A stretch of 64,000 bases of DNA from Sphingomonas sp. LaA6.9 (GTDB taxonomy: Bacteria > Pseudomonadota > Alphaproteobacteria > Sphingomonadales > Sphingomonadaceae): NCBI RefSeq assembly GCF_022601895.1, contig NZ_JAKVIO010000003.1:62001-126000 (forward strand). Reading direction: 5' to 3'. A program made the translations under genes and the position numbers. The notes under the pieces were generated by a model that was given only the letters and a program-made list of their open reading frames with translations, was not told where the DNA came from and ran no database searches. Below, in pieces: positions 45,306-54,111 of this stretch (its first letter is position 1; every line of letters begins with the position of its first letter).

Positions 45306-46148
45306 TCAACCGAGCAGGTCGAACAGCGTCTTGCGGTTGATGCGGGCGAACGCCGCCTGCGCGGCTTCGAGCGTCAGCATCTGCGCGTTCATCCGCGCCA
45401 CGGTTTCGGGAATGTCGGTCGCCTCGATGCCCAGCCGCTCCTCCGACAGCGCCAGCTTGGAGTTGGTCAGCCGTTCGAGCGCCGAGTCGATCAGCGTCAT
45501 GCGCGCGCCTTGTTCGCTGCGCGCGTCGATGGCGCGGCCAGTAGCGTCCTGGAGCCGGGTGAGCGCGGTTGCGGTCGCTGCATTGCGCGTGGCGTCGTCG
45601 ACGATCGCGAGCGCTGCGGCCGCGTCATCCATGATCGTCGCAAGGTCCGTCGCGCCGGTGCCGAAGACGCGGTCGAGCTGGAGCGTCCCGCTCAGCTCAA
45701 GGCTCTTCCCGACCGGGATCGCGAGCGGCGCGGTTAGCGGAAAGACCGCCTGACCGCGCGGATCGGTCTGCGCCATCTGTGCGCGGATATCGGCGGCAAG
45801 TCCCTGAAGCTCTATGGCATAGGCCTGACGATCTTCGGCGTTCACGGTGCCCGTGCGCGCCAGCGTGATCAGCTCGACCGAGCGCGTCGCGGCTGTAACG
45901 ACGCTGTCCAGCGCGGAATCCGCGCGCGCCGCGAGCGCAGCGGCGGCGTCGGCATTGGCCGCCCATACGGCCTCGTTCGACTGTGAGCGCTGGATCTGGC
46001 CGACGCGCGCATAGCCCGCCGGGTCGTCCGACGGCGCGAGGATGCGCTTCTGGCCCGAGATCTCGACCTGCGATCGCGCGATCGCCTCGGCAAGCCGCGT
46101 CTGGCGGGCGATTTCTGCGCTGATCCGGTTGCGGCCGCCAATGATCAT
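45306..46148 (-). CDS. flgL: Hook-filament junction protein FlgL
   Basis: The 280-residue protein shows flagellin-like end domains: the N-terminal RILAPSDDPAGYARVGQIQR and the C-terminal LEAAQAAFARINRKTLFDLL. It is the last gene of the flgB-L run, 15 bases after flgK, and joins FlgK to the filament. The central part is short for the family. Confidence 0.9.
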   Translation of the reverse strand: MIIGGRNRISAEIARQTRLAEAIARSQVEISGQKRILAPSDDPAGYARVGQIQRSQSNEAVWAANADAAAALAARADSALDSVVTAATRSVELITLARTGTVNAEDRQAYAIELQGLAADIRAQMAQTDPRGQAVFPLTAPLAIPVGKSLELSGTLQLDRVFGTGATDLATIMDDAAAALAIVDDATRNAATATALTRLQDATGRAIDARSEQGARMTLIDSALERLTNSKLALSEERLGIEATDIPETVARMNAQMLTLEAAQAAFARINRKTLFDLLG

Positions 46149-46163
46149 GGTCTCAAATCCCTG

Positions 46164-47507
46164 TTAGAATATCGCGAGAATGGATTGGAGCGTCTCGCGC
46201 GCGACCTGGATGATCTTGGACGAGGCGTCATAGGCTTGCTGGTAGCGGATCAGTTCGGCCGCCTCGCGGTCGAGGTCGACACCCGACACATCCTCGCGCG
46301 CGGCAAAGGCGTTGTCGCGCCGCGTCGTGAGCGCTGCATCCTGCGTCTTTGCCGAGGCGAGCTGCTGCGCCAGGATGTTGATCATGTTGGACATCCGCGC
46401 TTCGGGCCCGGTGTCGCTTCGCTGCGCCTGGAGCGCGAGCAGGTTGCCGTTCTCGGTGCCGGCGCCTGCAGCAGCAATGCCGTCGGGGTTGGTCATCACG
46501 ACTTGCAGAGTCGCCGCAGTTGCGCCCGAAAGCATCGCAGCGCCCGGATTGCCCGCCTTGTCGGTGCCAGCAGCCGACCAGGCATTGAGCTGGGTGGCGA
46601 AATCGGCGGCGAGTGCGTCGAGTTCCTGCCGGCGGCCCGCAACCGCGTTTGAGGCGTCGATCAGTCCCGCCATCGATCCGGCCATCACGGGCAGGGGATC
46701 GGTGCTGCCCTCGGCGGTAATCATCAGCGAAAGCCGGCCGTCGACGGCGGTCTGGAGCATGACGATGCCCGCATCGGGACCGGCGACCAGATTGGGTGTC
46801 GTCGTACCGCGCGCGCGCACCGTCGCCTCGCCCTTGGCGCTGATCTCATAGTCGATCTGGATCTTGGTCGAGAGGCTGTCGAGCAGCCGGTCGCGCTCGT
46901 CCTCAAGGCTCGCGCGTCCCGAGCCACCGGGCTGCGATCGCGCGATCGCGACGTTGACATCGGCCAGTGCCTTGAGTTCGTTGTTTACCGCCGCGACCGA
47001 TGTCTGCGCCTCGGTCGCGATACCTTCGGCGGCACGCGCCAGACCGTCTGCACTGGTATGGAAGGCGTTGGCGACATCCTGCAGCGCCGCGAGCATCGCG
47101 CGCCGCGGCGCCGCGCCGCCCGGATCACCTGCTAGTGCGTCGGCGGCGTTGTAAAAAGCGGTCAGCCTCTGACCGATACCCGCAGGACCATCGTCGAGCG
47201 CAACCTCGGTTGCGCTCAGCCAGCGCAGCCGCGTTTGGGACTGCGCCGAATCTGAATTGCTGAGCCGTGCGTCGGCGGCGCGAAACGCGTCCCAGCTTCG
47301 CTCGATCGAGGTGACGCGCACGCCACCCACGGTGAACTTGTCGTTGTAGAAGGGCTGGCCCGCACCGAGGATCCCCGTTTCGCGCAGCTTGATGTCGCGG
47401 CGCGAATAGCCCTCGCTCTGCGCATTGGCGACATTGTCGCCGACCGTCGTCAGCGCGTTGCGATAGACCGACACGCCCATCGCGCCGATGCGCAGCAGAT
47501 CGCTCAT
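46164..47507 (-). CDS. flgK: Hook-associated protein FlgK
   Basis: The 447-residue protein begins LRIGAMGVSVYRNALTTVGD, with the axial-protein asparagine motif NVANAQSEGYSRRDI, and ends YQQAYDASSKIIQVARETLQ. These are the terminal helical domains of FlgK. It starts with ATG at 47507, overlapping the flgJ stop by four bases. Confidence 0.93.
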   Translation of the reverse strand: MSDLLRIGAMGVSVYRNALTTVGDNVANAQSEGYSRRDIKLRETGILGAGQPFYNDKFTVGGVRVTSIERSWDAFRAADARLSNSDSAQSQTRLRWLSATEVALDDGPAGIGQRLTAFYNAADALAGDPGGAAPRRAMLAALQDVANAFHTSADGLARAAEGIATEAQTSVAAVNNELKALADVNVAIARSQPGGSGRASLEDERDRLLDSLSTKIQIDYEISAKGEATVRARGTTTPNLVAGPDAGIVMLQTAVDGRLSLMITAEGSTDPLPVMAGSMAGLIDASNAVAGRRQELDALAADFATQLNAWSAAGTDKAGNPGAAMLSGATAATLQVVMTNPDGIAAAGAGTENGNLLALQAQRSDTGPEARMSNMINILAQQLASAKTQDAALTTRRDNAFAAREDVSGVDLDREAAELIRYQQAYDASSKIIQVARETLQSILAIF

Positions 47508-47803
47508 TTCGCGGCTCCCTCATCCCCGGGCAAATGCTTGCCGAGCTGCCCGATCAGCATCTCGGCGATACCGAACGCGCCCTTTTCAGCCATCGAGTCG
47601 GCCAGTCGCGCATCGGACATTTCGCGGAACTGGCTGGTCGCCTCGCTCCCGAACAGGTCGTCGCCAAAGCTCGCCTGACGCATCGATCCGATCATCTGGC
47701 GCAGGAAAACGGCTTCGAAGGCCTGCGCGGCCTTTTTCAGCTCGGCACGCTGCTGCGTGGCGGCGGACGGGCGCGCGCCTGTCGAGGCGATGGGCGTCGT
47801 CAC
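47504..47803 (-). CDS. flgJ: FlgJ rod-binding protein (no muramidase domain)
   Basis: The product is only 99 residues and covers the N-terminal rod-binding domain (AQAFEAVFLRQMIGSMRQA, then EMSDARLADSMAEKG). The peptidoglycan-hydrolase half found in enteric FlgJ is absent, as is usual in alphaproteobacteria. A separate lytic transglycosylase must open the wall for the rod. It overlaps flgI and flgK by four bases each. Confidence 0.88.
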   Translation of the reverse strand: MTTPIASTGARPSAATQQRAELKKAAQAFEAVFLRQMIGSMRQASFGDDLFGSEATSQFREMSDARLADSMAEKGAFGIAEMLIGQLGKHLPGDEGAAK

Positions 47804-48897
47804 AGGATCACCAGCTCCGCCTTCATCGCGCCCGCCTGCTTCAAGGCCTCGAGGATGGCGACGAGATCGGCGGGAGAGGCACCGATGGCATTGACCGTCT
47901 TGACGATGTCCGCAAGCGAAGCGGTTTCCTGCACCTGGAACATCGGGCGCATCTCTTCCTCCACGGTGATGTCGCTCGAAGGCTCGAGCGCGGTCTGTCC
48001 GCGCGAGAAGGGCGCGGGCTGGACGACCGTCGGGTTCTCGTCGACGCGGACGGTGAGCTTGCCGTGGCTGACCGCCGCGGGGCGGATGCGGACCGCTCCG
48101 TTGATGACGACCGTGCCCGTGCGCGCATTGACGATCACGCGCGCGGGTGCCTGTGCCGGATCGACATCGAGATTTTCGATCTGGCTCATCAGCATCGTGC
48201 GCGCCTCAACGCCCTGCGGCGCGTCGATCGCGATCGAGACCGCGTCTACCGCGCGTGCGCGGCCCATGCCGAGCGAGCCATTGATCGCCGCGGCAACGCG
48301 CAGCGCAGTGGTCACATCGGCTTCGGCCAGGTTGAAGGTGAGGTGGGGGGTCGTGCCGAAGCCCGTATCGACCGCCTGCTCGATCGTCGCGCCCGAGGGG
48401 ATGCGGCCCGCCGAGGGCACATTGACCGACAGCTTGGACCCGTCCTGCGCGTTCACGCCGAGGCCGCCCACCGCAAGGCTGCCCTGTGCCATGGCATAGA
48501 TCTGGCCGTCCGCACCGCGCAGCGGCGTCATGATCAGCGTGCCGCCGCGCAGCGACTTCGCCTTGCCCAGCGCCGAGACGGTGACGTCGAGCCGCTGGCC
48601 CGGCTTGGCCATGGCGGGAAGCTCGGCGGTGATCATGACCGCGGCGCTGTTCTTGAGCTGCGGGTTCACGCCCGGCGGCAGCGTCAGGCCGAAGCGCGCC
48701 GTAACGCCCTTCATGCCTTGCGTCGCATATTCGAGGCTGTCGTCGCCCGTTCCCGCAAGCCCGACGACGATGCCATAGCCGATGACCTGGTTGGCGCGCA
48801 GGCCCTGGAACTGGCCGAGATCCTTTACGCGCTCTGCCTGTGCGGGCGAAGCTGCAAGGCCGAGGAGAAGGGCGGCGAAGGTGAAAAGGCGCTTCAT
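47800..48897 (-). CDS. flgI: Flagellar P-ring protein FlgI
   Basis: The 365-residue protein has a signal peptide (LLLGLAASPAQAE) and the FlgI opening RVKDLGQFQGLRANQVIGYG, followed by GVNPQLKNSAAVMITAELP. It ends EALKQAGAMKAELVIL. It forms the P ring in the periplasm around the rod. A start five codons upstream (48912) is possible, but 48897 gives a cleaner signal peptide. Confidence 0.93.
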   Translation of the reverse strand: MKRLFTFAALLLGLAASPAQAERVKDLGQFQGLRANQVIGYGIVVGLAGTGDDSLEYATQGMKGVTARFGLTLPPGVNPQLKNSAAVMITAELPAMAKPGQRLDVTVSALGKAKSLRGGTLIMTPLRGADGQIYAMAQGSLAVGGLGVNAQDGSKLSVNVPSAGRIPSGATIEQAVDTGFGTTPHLTFNLAEADVTTALRVAAAINGSLGMGRARAVDAVSIAIDAPQGVEARTMLMSQIENLDVDPAQAPARVIVNARTGTVVINGAVRIRPAAVSHGKLTVRVDENPTVVQPAPFSRGQTALEPSSDITVEEEMRPMFQVQETASLADIVKTVNAIGASPADLVAILEALKQAGAMKAELVIL

Positions 48898-48914
48898 CGA
48901 TCGGATCCCCATGC

Positions 48915-49604
48915 TCAGAACGGGCTGAATCTGGAGAAGAACCGCTGCAGCCAGCCTTGTTGGCTGGCGCGGGCGACTTCCCCCTTGCCGGTATAGTTGA
49001 TGCGCGCATCGGCGACGCGCGTCGAAAGCACGCGGTTGTCGGCGCTGATGTCCGTCGGCCGGACCAGCCCCGAAAACTGCACAAATTCGTCGCCCCGGTT
49101 CAGCCGCACAAGCTTTTCCCCGCGCACCAGCATGGTTCCGTTGGGGTAGACCTCCGCAACCGTCACGCTGATCTCCCCCTGGAGCGCGTTCGACTGGGTG
49201 GCCTGCCCCTTACCATTGAACGTCATGTTGCCGCCCATATTAACATCGGAGGGCTCAAAAAATGACAGCGGCCCCGTCGTGGGCGGGGTGAGGCCGATCT
49301 CGCCCGAGCGGTCGCCGCTCTGCGTGGCGCTCTTGGAGGCGAGCGTGCGCTCGACCAGCGCGATCGTCAGAACGTCTCCCACCATCGCGGCGCGCGTACC
49401 GCTGGTGAGCGGGGCGTAACCCTGCGACGCCTGGAAGATCGAACCGTTGGCAACCGGCGCCGCGACGGGCGCGGGCGCATAGCTCGGCGCATATTCGGAC
49501 ACGCGATCCTTCTTGCGCGCCTCGGCGGCGTTGATGAACAGCACAGTGGCGAGACCGGTGACGAGCGCCACCGCTGCGCGGCGGCTAGAGCGTCTGGTTG
49601 GCAT
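48915..49604 (-). CDS. flgH: Flagellar L-ring protein FlgH
   Basis: The 229-residue protein has the L-ring segments TLASKSATQSGDRSGEIGL, GKGQATQSNALQGEISVTV and RGEKLVRLNRGDEFVQFSG. FlgH is normally a lipoprotein with a lipobox Cys near residue 20. This sequence has a signal-like N-terminus (LATVLFINAAEA) but no cysteine anywhere, so lipid anchoring is not possible from this reading. It overlaps flgG by 20 bases. Confidence 0.9.
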   Translation of the reverse strand: MPTRRSSRRAAVALVTGLATVLFINAAEARKKDRVSEYAPSYAPAPVAAPVANGSIFQASQGYAPLTSGTRAAMVGDVLTIALVERTLASKSATQSGDRSGEIGLTPPTTGPLSFFEPSDVNMGGNMTFNGKGQATQSNALQGEISVTVAEVYPNGTMLVRGEKLVRLNRGDEFVQFSGLVRPTDISADNRVLSTRVADARINYTGKGEVARASQQGWLQRFFSRFSPF

Positions 49605-50373
49605 TGCGCAGCATCTCGTCGGTGGCCGAGATCATCTTGGAGTTGATCTCATAGGCGCGTTGCGTCTCGATCATGTCGACCAGTTCCTCGACGATGTTGA
49701 CGTTGGAACCCTCGAGCGAACCCTGGCGCAGCGAACCGCGACCATCGAGGCCGGGCTGGCCGACCTGCGGCGCGCCCGAAGCCTGCGTCTCGATCAGCAG
49801 GTTGTTGCCGATCGACTGGAGGCCCATGGGGTTGACGAAGCGCGCGGTCTCGATCCGCCCCAGTTCGGTGGACTCGGTTTCGCCCGCCACCTTGACCGAT
49901 ACGGTGCCGTCCTGGCCGATCGTCACCGATTCAGCACCTTCGGGCACCTGGATCTGCGGCACCAGCGGCATGCCGTCGCCGGTCACGATCTGGCCCTCGG
50001 GCGAAAGCGTGAAGTCTCCGGCGCGCGTATAGGCGGTGCGGCCGTCAGGCATCTCGATCTGGAAATAGCCGCCGCCCTCGATGGCGAGATCGTAGCTGTT
50101 GCCCGTCGTCTGGAGCGAACCCTGGGTATCGATCCGCGAGGTTCCCGTCATCTGCACGCCCGTTCCCAGCGAAAGGCCCGTCGCGTAGCGATTGTCGCCC
50201 GATGAGGGCGCGCCCGGTGCGGTCAGGATCTGGTAGGTGAGCGTCTCGAAGCTGGCGCGATCGCGCTTGAACCCCGTGGTGTTCACGTTGGCGAGGTTGT
50301 TGGCGATCACGCGCATGCGGTTGTTCTGCGCGTCGAGCCCGGTGCGGGCGACATGGAGAGCGGTGTTGGACAT
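49585..50373 (-). CDS. flgG: Distal rod protein FlgG
   Basis: The 262-residue protein starts with ALHVARTGLDAQNNRMRVIA and the axial motif NNLANVNTTGFKRDRASFET. It ends LVDMIETQRAYEINSKMISA. Full-length FlgG of the rod that connects the basal body to the hook. It lies 22 bases after flgF. Confidence 0.94.
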   Translation of the reverse strand: MSNTALHVARTGLDAQNNRMRVIANNLANVNTTGFKRDRASFETLTYQILTAPGAPSSGDNRYATGLSLGTGVQMTGTSRIDTQGSLQTTGNSYDLAIEGGGYFQIEMPDGRTAYTRAGDFTLSPEGQIVTGDGMPLVPQIQVPEGAESVTIGQDGTVSVKVAGETESTELGRIETARFVNPMGLQSIGNNLLIETQASGAPQVGQPGLDGRGSLRQGSLEGSNVNIVEELVDMIETQRAYEINSKMISATDEMLRNANQTL

Positions 50374-50395
50374 GGGTCTTCAGTCTCCGTGAAAA

Positions 50396-51139
50396 TCAGG
50401 AAGGCAGGCGCATCAGATCGGCCGACGCCGTATCGAGATCGCGCGCGGTGGTGAGCAGCTTCATCTGCGTGTCCCAGGCGCGGCTTGCCTCGATCATGTC
50501 GACAAGCGCCTGGCTGGTGTTGACGTTGGATGCCTCGAGGCTGCCCGCGATCACGCGTCCCTCGGGATCGGCGGGCAAGGTGCCGCCGCCGCGAACGCGG
50601 AACAGGCCGTCCAGACCCTTCAGAACGTCCGAACCCGTGGGCGATGCGATCTTGAGGCGATCGGCCCGCTGGGGCTGTGTGGGGTCGCCACCAGCGGGCA
50701 CGATCCATACCGTTCCGTCCTTGTCGATGCGGACATCGTCGGCCGGCGGCAATGTGACGGGGCCGCCTTCGCCGAGCACGGGAAGTCCGTCACCCGTTGT
50801 CAGCAGCCCCGATTCGGTGAGTTGCAGGTCCCCGCGTCGGGTATAGGCTTCCTCGCCATTCTTCGCCTGCACCCCCAGCATCGCGTCGCCCTCGAGCGCA
50901 ATGTCGAGCGCGCGACCGGTCTCGGAAATCACCCCCGCGCTCATGTCGGCCGCGACGACTTCCTCCGACGAAGCGACGCGCGCGTCGTAGCCGGGACCAT
51001 CGACCCAGAGTGGGCGCGCATTCGCCAGTTCCTTGCGAAAGCCCGTGGTGCTGGCGTTCGCAAGGTTGTTGGCGGTCGTCGCCTGGCGCGCCATCGCGCC
51101 GCGCATTGCGGTGAGCGAAGTGTAGATCAGACGGTCCAT
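50396..51139 (-). CDS. flgF: Proximal rod protein FlgF
   Basis: The 247-residue protein starts with MDRLIYTSLTAMRGAMARQA and NNLANASTTGFRKELAN, and ends with LVDMIEASRAWDTQMKLLTT. It is the rod protein FlgF, closely related to FlgG but distinguishable by the opening. It lies between flgE and flgG in the canonical order. Confidence 0.92.
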   Translation of the reverse strand: MDRLIYTSLTAMRGAMARQATTANNLANASTTGFRKELANARPLWVDGPGYDARVASSEEVVAADMSAGVISETGRALDIALEGDAMLGVQAKNGEEAYTRRGDLQLTESGLLTTGDGLPVLGEGGPVTLPPADDVRIDKDGTVWIVPAGGDPTQPQRADRLKIASPTGSDVLKGLDGLFRVRGGGTLPADPEGRVIAGSLEASNVNTSQALVDMIEASRAWDTQMKLLTTARDLDTASADLMRLPS

Positions 51140-51160
51140 GGCCCAGCCCTCCGACTATTC

Positions 51161-52468
51161 TCAGGTCCGGATGTTGACGATGGCTTGTGTCATCGTGTTG
51201 GCGGTCTCGATGGCTTTCGCGTTCGCCTGGAAGTTGCGCTGCGCCGCGATGAGCTGGACGAGCTCCTCGGTGATGTCGACATTGGCCTGTTCGAGCGCAC
51301 CCGACTGGATCACGCCGAAACCGTCCTTGCCCGCTTCGCCGATCGTGGCGTCGCCCGACTTGCCCGTGATGCCCCAGCTCGCATCGCCGAACTGACGAAG
51401 CCCCGAAGGGTTGGCGAAGGCCGCCATCACGACCTTGCCCAGCGGGATCGTGTCGCCGTTGGAGAAGGTCGCGGTGACGAGGCCGTCGCTGCCGACCGAG
51501 ACATTGTCGAGCTTGCCTGCGGCGACACCGTTCTGGTCGAACGCGGTGGGCACGAAGGGGCCGCCCGCCTGCGTGGTGGCGGTGCCGAAGTCGACGGTGA
51601 AGTTGAGCGGCTGCGCGGCGCCCGAGGGCTGTGCGCTCGCAAAGGTCGTCGGGCCCGCGGGCGCGGTCAGCGTACCCGCGGCGTCGAAGGTGAGCTGCAG
51701 CGGAACCGCGGGGCTCGTCTGCGCCGGATTCGACGAAACCTCCTGGTTGCCGACGAACAGATGCGCTTCCCAGGTGCTGTCGGTCACCGCGCCGCCGGGG
51801 GCACCCGTGCGGACATAATAGACCGTTGCGGCAAGCGCGTTGCCCGCGGCGTCATAAACGGTCGCTGCGGTCGAATAATTGTAGCTGTTGGGATCGGTGC
51901 GATCGAACGCATAGGGGTTCGCGGCATTATAGACCGGCCGGCTGGCGGGAAGATCTGCGTTCTGCGGCAGCGTGACCGAGATGTCGATCGCGCTCGTCGA
52001 GATCGACGCGCCCGAGGTCTGCGGGATCTGCAGGTTGCGCGTGGCCGAAATGCCCGTGGCGGTCACATTGCCCTCGGTGTCGACGGGCAACACCTGGAGA
52101 TACGCGCCGCGCGAGTCACGGACATAGCGCTCGGGATCGATACCGAAAGCGCCATTGCGAGTGAAGCTCATCCGGCCACCGGTCAGCTCTCCGCGCGTCA
52201 TGAAGAAGCCTTCGCCGCTGATCGCGATGTCGAGCGCGCGTTCCGAAGCCTGGAAGCCGCCCTGGCCGAACTGCTGCGTGATGCTCTTCAGCCGCGTGCC
52301 CTGACCCGCGACATTGCCCGACGACATCGGCGATGCCGACATCAGATCGCCGAATTCGGTGCGGCTCTTCTTGAAGCCGACGGTGCCGACATTGGCGATA
52401 TTGTTGGAGACGACCGCGAGTTCGGTCTGCGCGCCCTTGAGGCCGGAAAGCGAGGTGTAGAAGGACAT
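51161..52468 (-). CDS. flgE: Flagellar hook protein FlgE
   Basis: The 435-residue protein has MSFYTSLSGLKGAQTELAVV and SNNIANVGTVGFKKSRTEFG at the start and LIAAQRNFQANAKAIETANT at the end. A Thr/Ala/Gly-rich central domain builds the outer hook surface. FlgD, encoded 27 bases upstream, caps the growing hook. Confidence 0.95.
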   Translation of the reverse strand: MSFYTSLSGLKGAQTELAVVSNNIANVGTVGFKKSRTEFGDLMSASPMSSGNVAGQGTRLKSITQQFGQGGFQASERALDIAISGEGFFMTRGELTGGRMSFTRNGAFGIDPERYVRDSRGAYLQVLPVDTEGNVTATGISATRNLQIPQTSGASISTSAIDISVTLPQNADLPASRPVYNAANPYAFDRTDPNSYNYSTAATVYDAAGNALAATVYYVRTGAPGGAVTDSTWEAHLFVGNQEVSSNPAQTSPAVPLQLTFDAAGTLTAPAGPTTFASAQPSGAAQPLNFTVDFGTATTQAGGPFVPTAFDQNGVAAGKLDNVSVGSDGLVTATFSNGDTIPLGKVVMAAFANPSGLRQFGDASWGITGKSGDATIGEAGKDGFGVIQSGALEQANVDITEELVQLIAAQRNFQANAKAIETANTMTQAIVNIRT

Positions 52469-52495
52469 GGCGTGTGTTCCTTTTCTGGAATTGCG

Positions 52496-53158
52496 TCAGC
52501 CGAGACGTACGGCGTCGTCGGGCGAAAGAAGGCCAAGCGGGGTGACGAGGCGCGTCGAGGCGCCGCCCGCGGGGGACTGAACCCCAGTGATCTGCGTCCA
52601 TGTGCCGATCGCGGCATCGACATCGCCCTTCGCGCCCGTCGCGTTGACTACGACGCGCAACGGGCCGGCAACTGCATTGCCCTCGGCATCCTTGCCGTCC
52701 CACGCGAAGGAGGTGGTGCCCGCCTTCTGGTTCTCGAAGGTGGCGTTGTGGACGACCTGGCCATTGGCATCGACCAGGCTGACGATCACGTTCGACGCAT
52801 CCTCGGGCAGCGCGACTTCGCCGCGATAGCTGCCATCCGAAAGCGGGGTTGCCTGATCGGTCTCGACCAGCGCGTTCTTGCCGATCCAGCTTGCCGCGCT
52901 GCCGAGCCGCGAGGCCTGAAGATCCTGCGCGATCGCGCCGAGGCTCTTGTTCATCTCGGCGATGCCCGCGACGCTCGAGAATTGCGCCATCTGCGCAACC
53001 ATCTGCGTGTTGTCGACGGGATTGAAGGGGTCCTGCGTCTTGAGCTGCGTCGTCATCAGCTTCAGAAACGCGGTCTGGTCGAGCGTGTTGTTGTGCGTCG
53101 CGCCCGGCGGCTGCTCGAGCGCGAGATTGCTGAAGGTCGAACCGTTGACTGTCGTCAT
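52496..53158 (-). CDS. flgD: Hook-capping scaffold protein FlgD
   Basis: The 220-residue protein has the FlgD signature LDQTAFLKLMTTQLKTQDPF followed by NPVDNTQMVAQMAQFSS. The C-terminal half is a Fn3-like beta domain (VRVSLVDANG-type strands). It assembles hook subunits at the tip. It overlaps flgC by four bases (ATGA). Confidence 0.93.
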   Translation of the reverse strand: MTTVNGSTFSNLALEQPPGATHNNTLDQTAFLKLMTTQLKTQDPFNPVDNTQMVAQMAQFSSVAGIAEMNKSLGAIAQDLQASRLGSAASWIGKNALVETDQATPLSDGSYRGEVALPEDASNVIVSLVDANGQVVHNATFENQKAGTTSFAWDGKDAEGNAVAGPLRVVVNATGAKGDVDAAIGTWTQITGVQSPAGGASTRLVTPLGLLSPDDAVRLG

Positions 53159-53556
53159 TTGCCCATCCTGATCGTGTCGAGAGTGAGGGTCTTGGCGGTC
53201 TGGAGGACCTGGACCACATTCTGGTACTGGCGCGCGGTCTCGATCATCTCGACGAGCTCTGCCGCGCTGTCGACGCCGGCTTCCCAGACGTCGCCATTGG
53301 CATCGGCGAGCGGATGATCGGGCGCGTGGCGCTTTGTCGGTTCGACCTGCGAGTTCACCACCTGTTTCACGCGCACGGTGGCGGCATCGCCGTCGCGCAC
53401 CGTCTCGAAGACGGGTTTGAGCGAGCGGAACGCGGTTTCCTTGCTGCCCGAAACCGAACCCGCATTGGCGAGGTTGGAGGCGGTGGTGTTCAACCGCACC
53501 ATCTGCGCGGCCATCGCGCGGCCGGCGATGTCATAGACCGAAAGCGGACCCGCCAT
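53155..53556 (-). CDS. flgC: Proximal rod protein FlgC
   Basis: The 133-residue protein starts MAGPLSVYDIAGRAMAAQ and has NTTASNLANAGSVSGSKETA, ending in QYQNVVQVLQTAKTLTLDTI. I chose the second Met (53556) because GGGGAG is seven bases before it; ATG 53562 overlaps the flgB stop and is nearly touching that site. It is a rod protein in the MS-ring-proximal segment. Confidence 0.9.
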   Translation of the reverse strand: MAGPLSVYDIAGRAMAAQMVRLNTTASNLANAGSVSGSKETAFRSLKPVFETVRDGDAATVRVKQVVNSQVEPTKRHAPDHPLADANGDVWEAGVDSAAELVEMIETARQYQNVVQVLQTAKTLTLDTIRMGK

Positions 53557-53558
53557 TG

Positions 53559-53912
53559 TCATTCTCCCCTGATCGCGGTCATCAGCGTGCCGATCCGCCC
53601 TTCGAGGAAGGAGAGGGTGGTGCGGTAGCGCACTGCGTTCTCGGCAAACATCGTCTGCTCGGTGCCGAGCTCGACGGTATTGCCGTCCATCGATCCTTCC
53701 ATCGGGATCCGGTAGCCCATCGCGTCTTCGGCGGCGGCGTCGAGCGCCATGCCGTCCTGCGCCTTTGTCAGCGCCTGGGTGAAGTCGATGTCGCGCGCCT
53801 TGTAATTGGGCGTCGCGGCGTTCGCGATGTTGGACGCGAGCAGGGTGAGGCGCTGGCTGCGCAGCCGAAGCGCGTCGCCATGCACACCGAAAATATCCTG
53901 CGTCGTCGTCAT
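53559..53912 (-). CDS. flgB: Proximal rod protein FlgB
   Basis: The 117-residue protein contains the axial motif ASNIANAATPNYKARDIDF and ends RYRTTLSFLEGRIGTLMTAI. It is the first gene of the minus-strand basal body and hook operon. ATG 53912 is preceded by GGGGGG; the longer frame to 54062 runs into the promoter DNA. The operon promoter is sigma-54 type at 53998-53984. Confidence 0.93.
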   Translation of the reverse strand: MTTTQDIFGVHGDALRLRSQRLTLLASNIANAATPNYKARDIDFTQALTKAQDGMALDAAAEDAMGYRIPMEGSMDGNTVELGTEQTMFAENAVRYRTTLSFLEGRIGTLMTAIRGE

Positions 53913-53983
53913 TTGCGGCCCCCCGCTTAAAGCTCTGTCCGCTCCGCCGTTATGATTGGCAGGAGCAGTCGCGCCCAATGGTC

Positions 53984-53998
53984 GCAAGTGCCGTGCCA
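53984..53998 (-). promoter_or_regulatory. Sigma-54 promoter of the flgB operon
   Basis: The minus strand reads TGGCACG-GCAC-TTGC, a full match to the -24/-12 consensus with the ten-base GG to GC spacing. The predicted start near 53972 is 60 bases before flgB. Confidence 0.88.
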
Positions 53999-54052
53999 GA
54001 AATGGTAAATGCACGCATTTCCGGGGGGATGTCCGGGGCTGCAAAGCCTGTG

Positions 54053-54102
54053 CGGCAAGCAATTGCCGGGGGCGGCAAATTTTTGCCGGTCATTGCCGGC
54101 AA
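54053..54102. promoter_or_regulatory. Tandem CGGCAA-N4-TTGCCG palindromes (enhancer)
   Basis: Two perfect 16-base palindromes, CGGCAA-GCAA-TTGCCG (54053-54068) and CGGCAA-ATTT-TTGCCG (54073-54088), start exactly 20 bases apart. A third, overlapping arrangement (TTGCCG 54093-54098 with CGGCAA 54097-54102) follows. They lie 55-105 bases upstream of the flgB sigma-54 promoter and right before the second stator gene, so they could serve as activator sites for both directions. Confidence 0.65.
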
Positions 54103-54111
54103 GGGGTGGAT

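Noticed and set aside
52116-53219. 367-codon minus-strand frame overlapping flgD and the start of flgE
   Set aside because: FlgD and FlgE in the neighbouring frames have clear family signatures and proper spacing; this frame mixes both out of phase.
50822-53317. 831-codon open frame on the plus strand opposite flgF, flgE, flgD and flgC
   Set aside because: It is antisense to well-conserved flagellar genes, has an Arg/Ala/Gly-rich product with no domain, and reflects the third-position GC bias of this genome.
54051-54086. Plus-strand sigma-54 promoter for the second stator genes (GG...GC pairs in the palindrome region)
   Set aside because: The GG to GC spacing is nine bases rather than ten in both candidates and the flanking consensus is poor.
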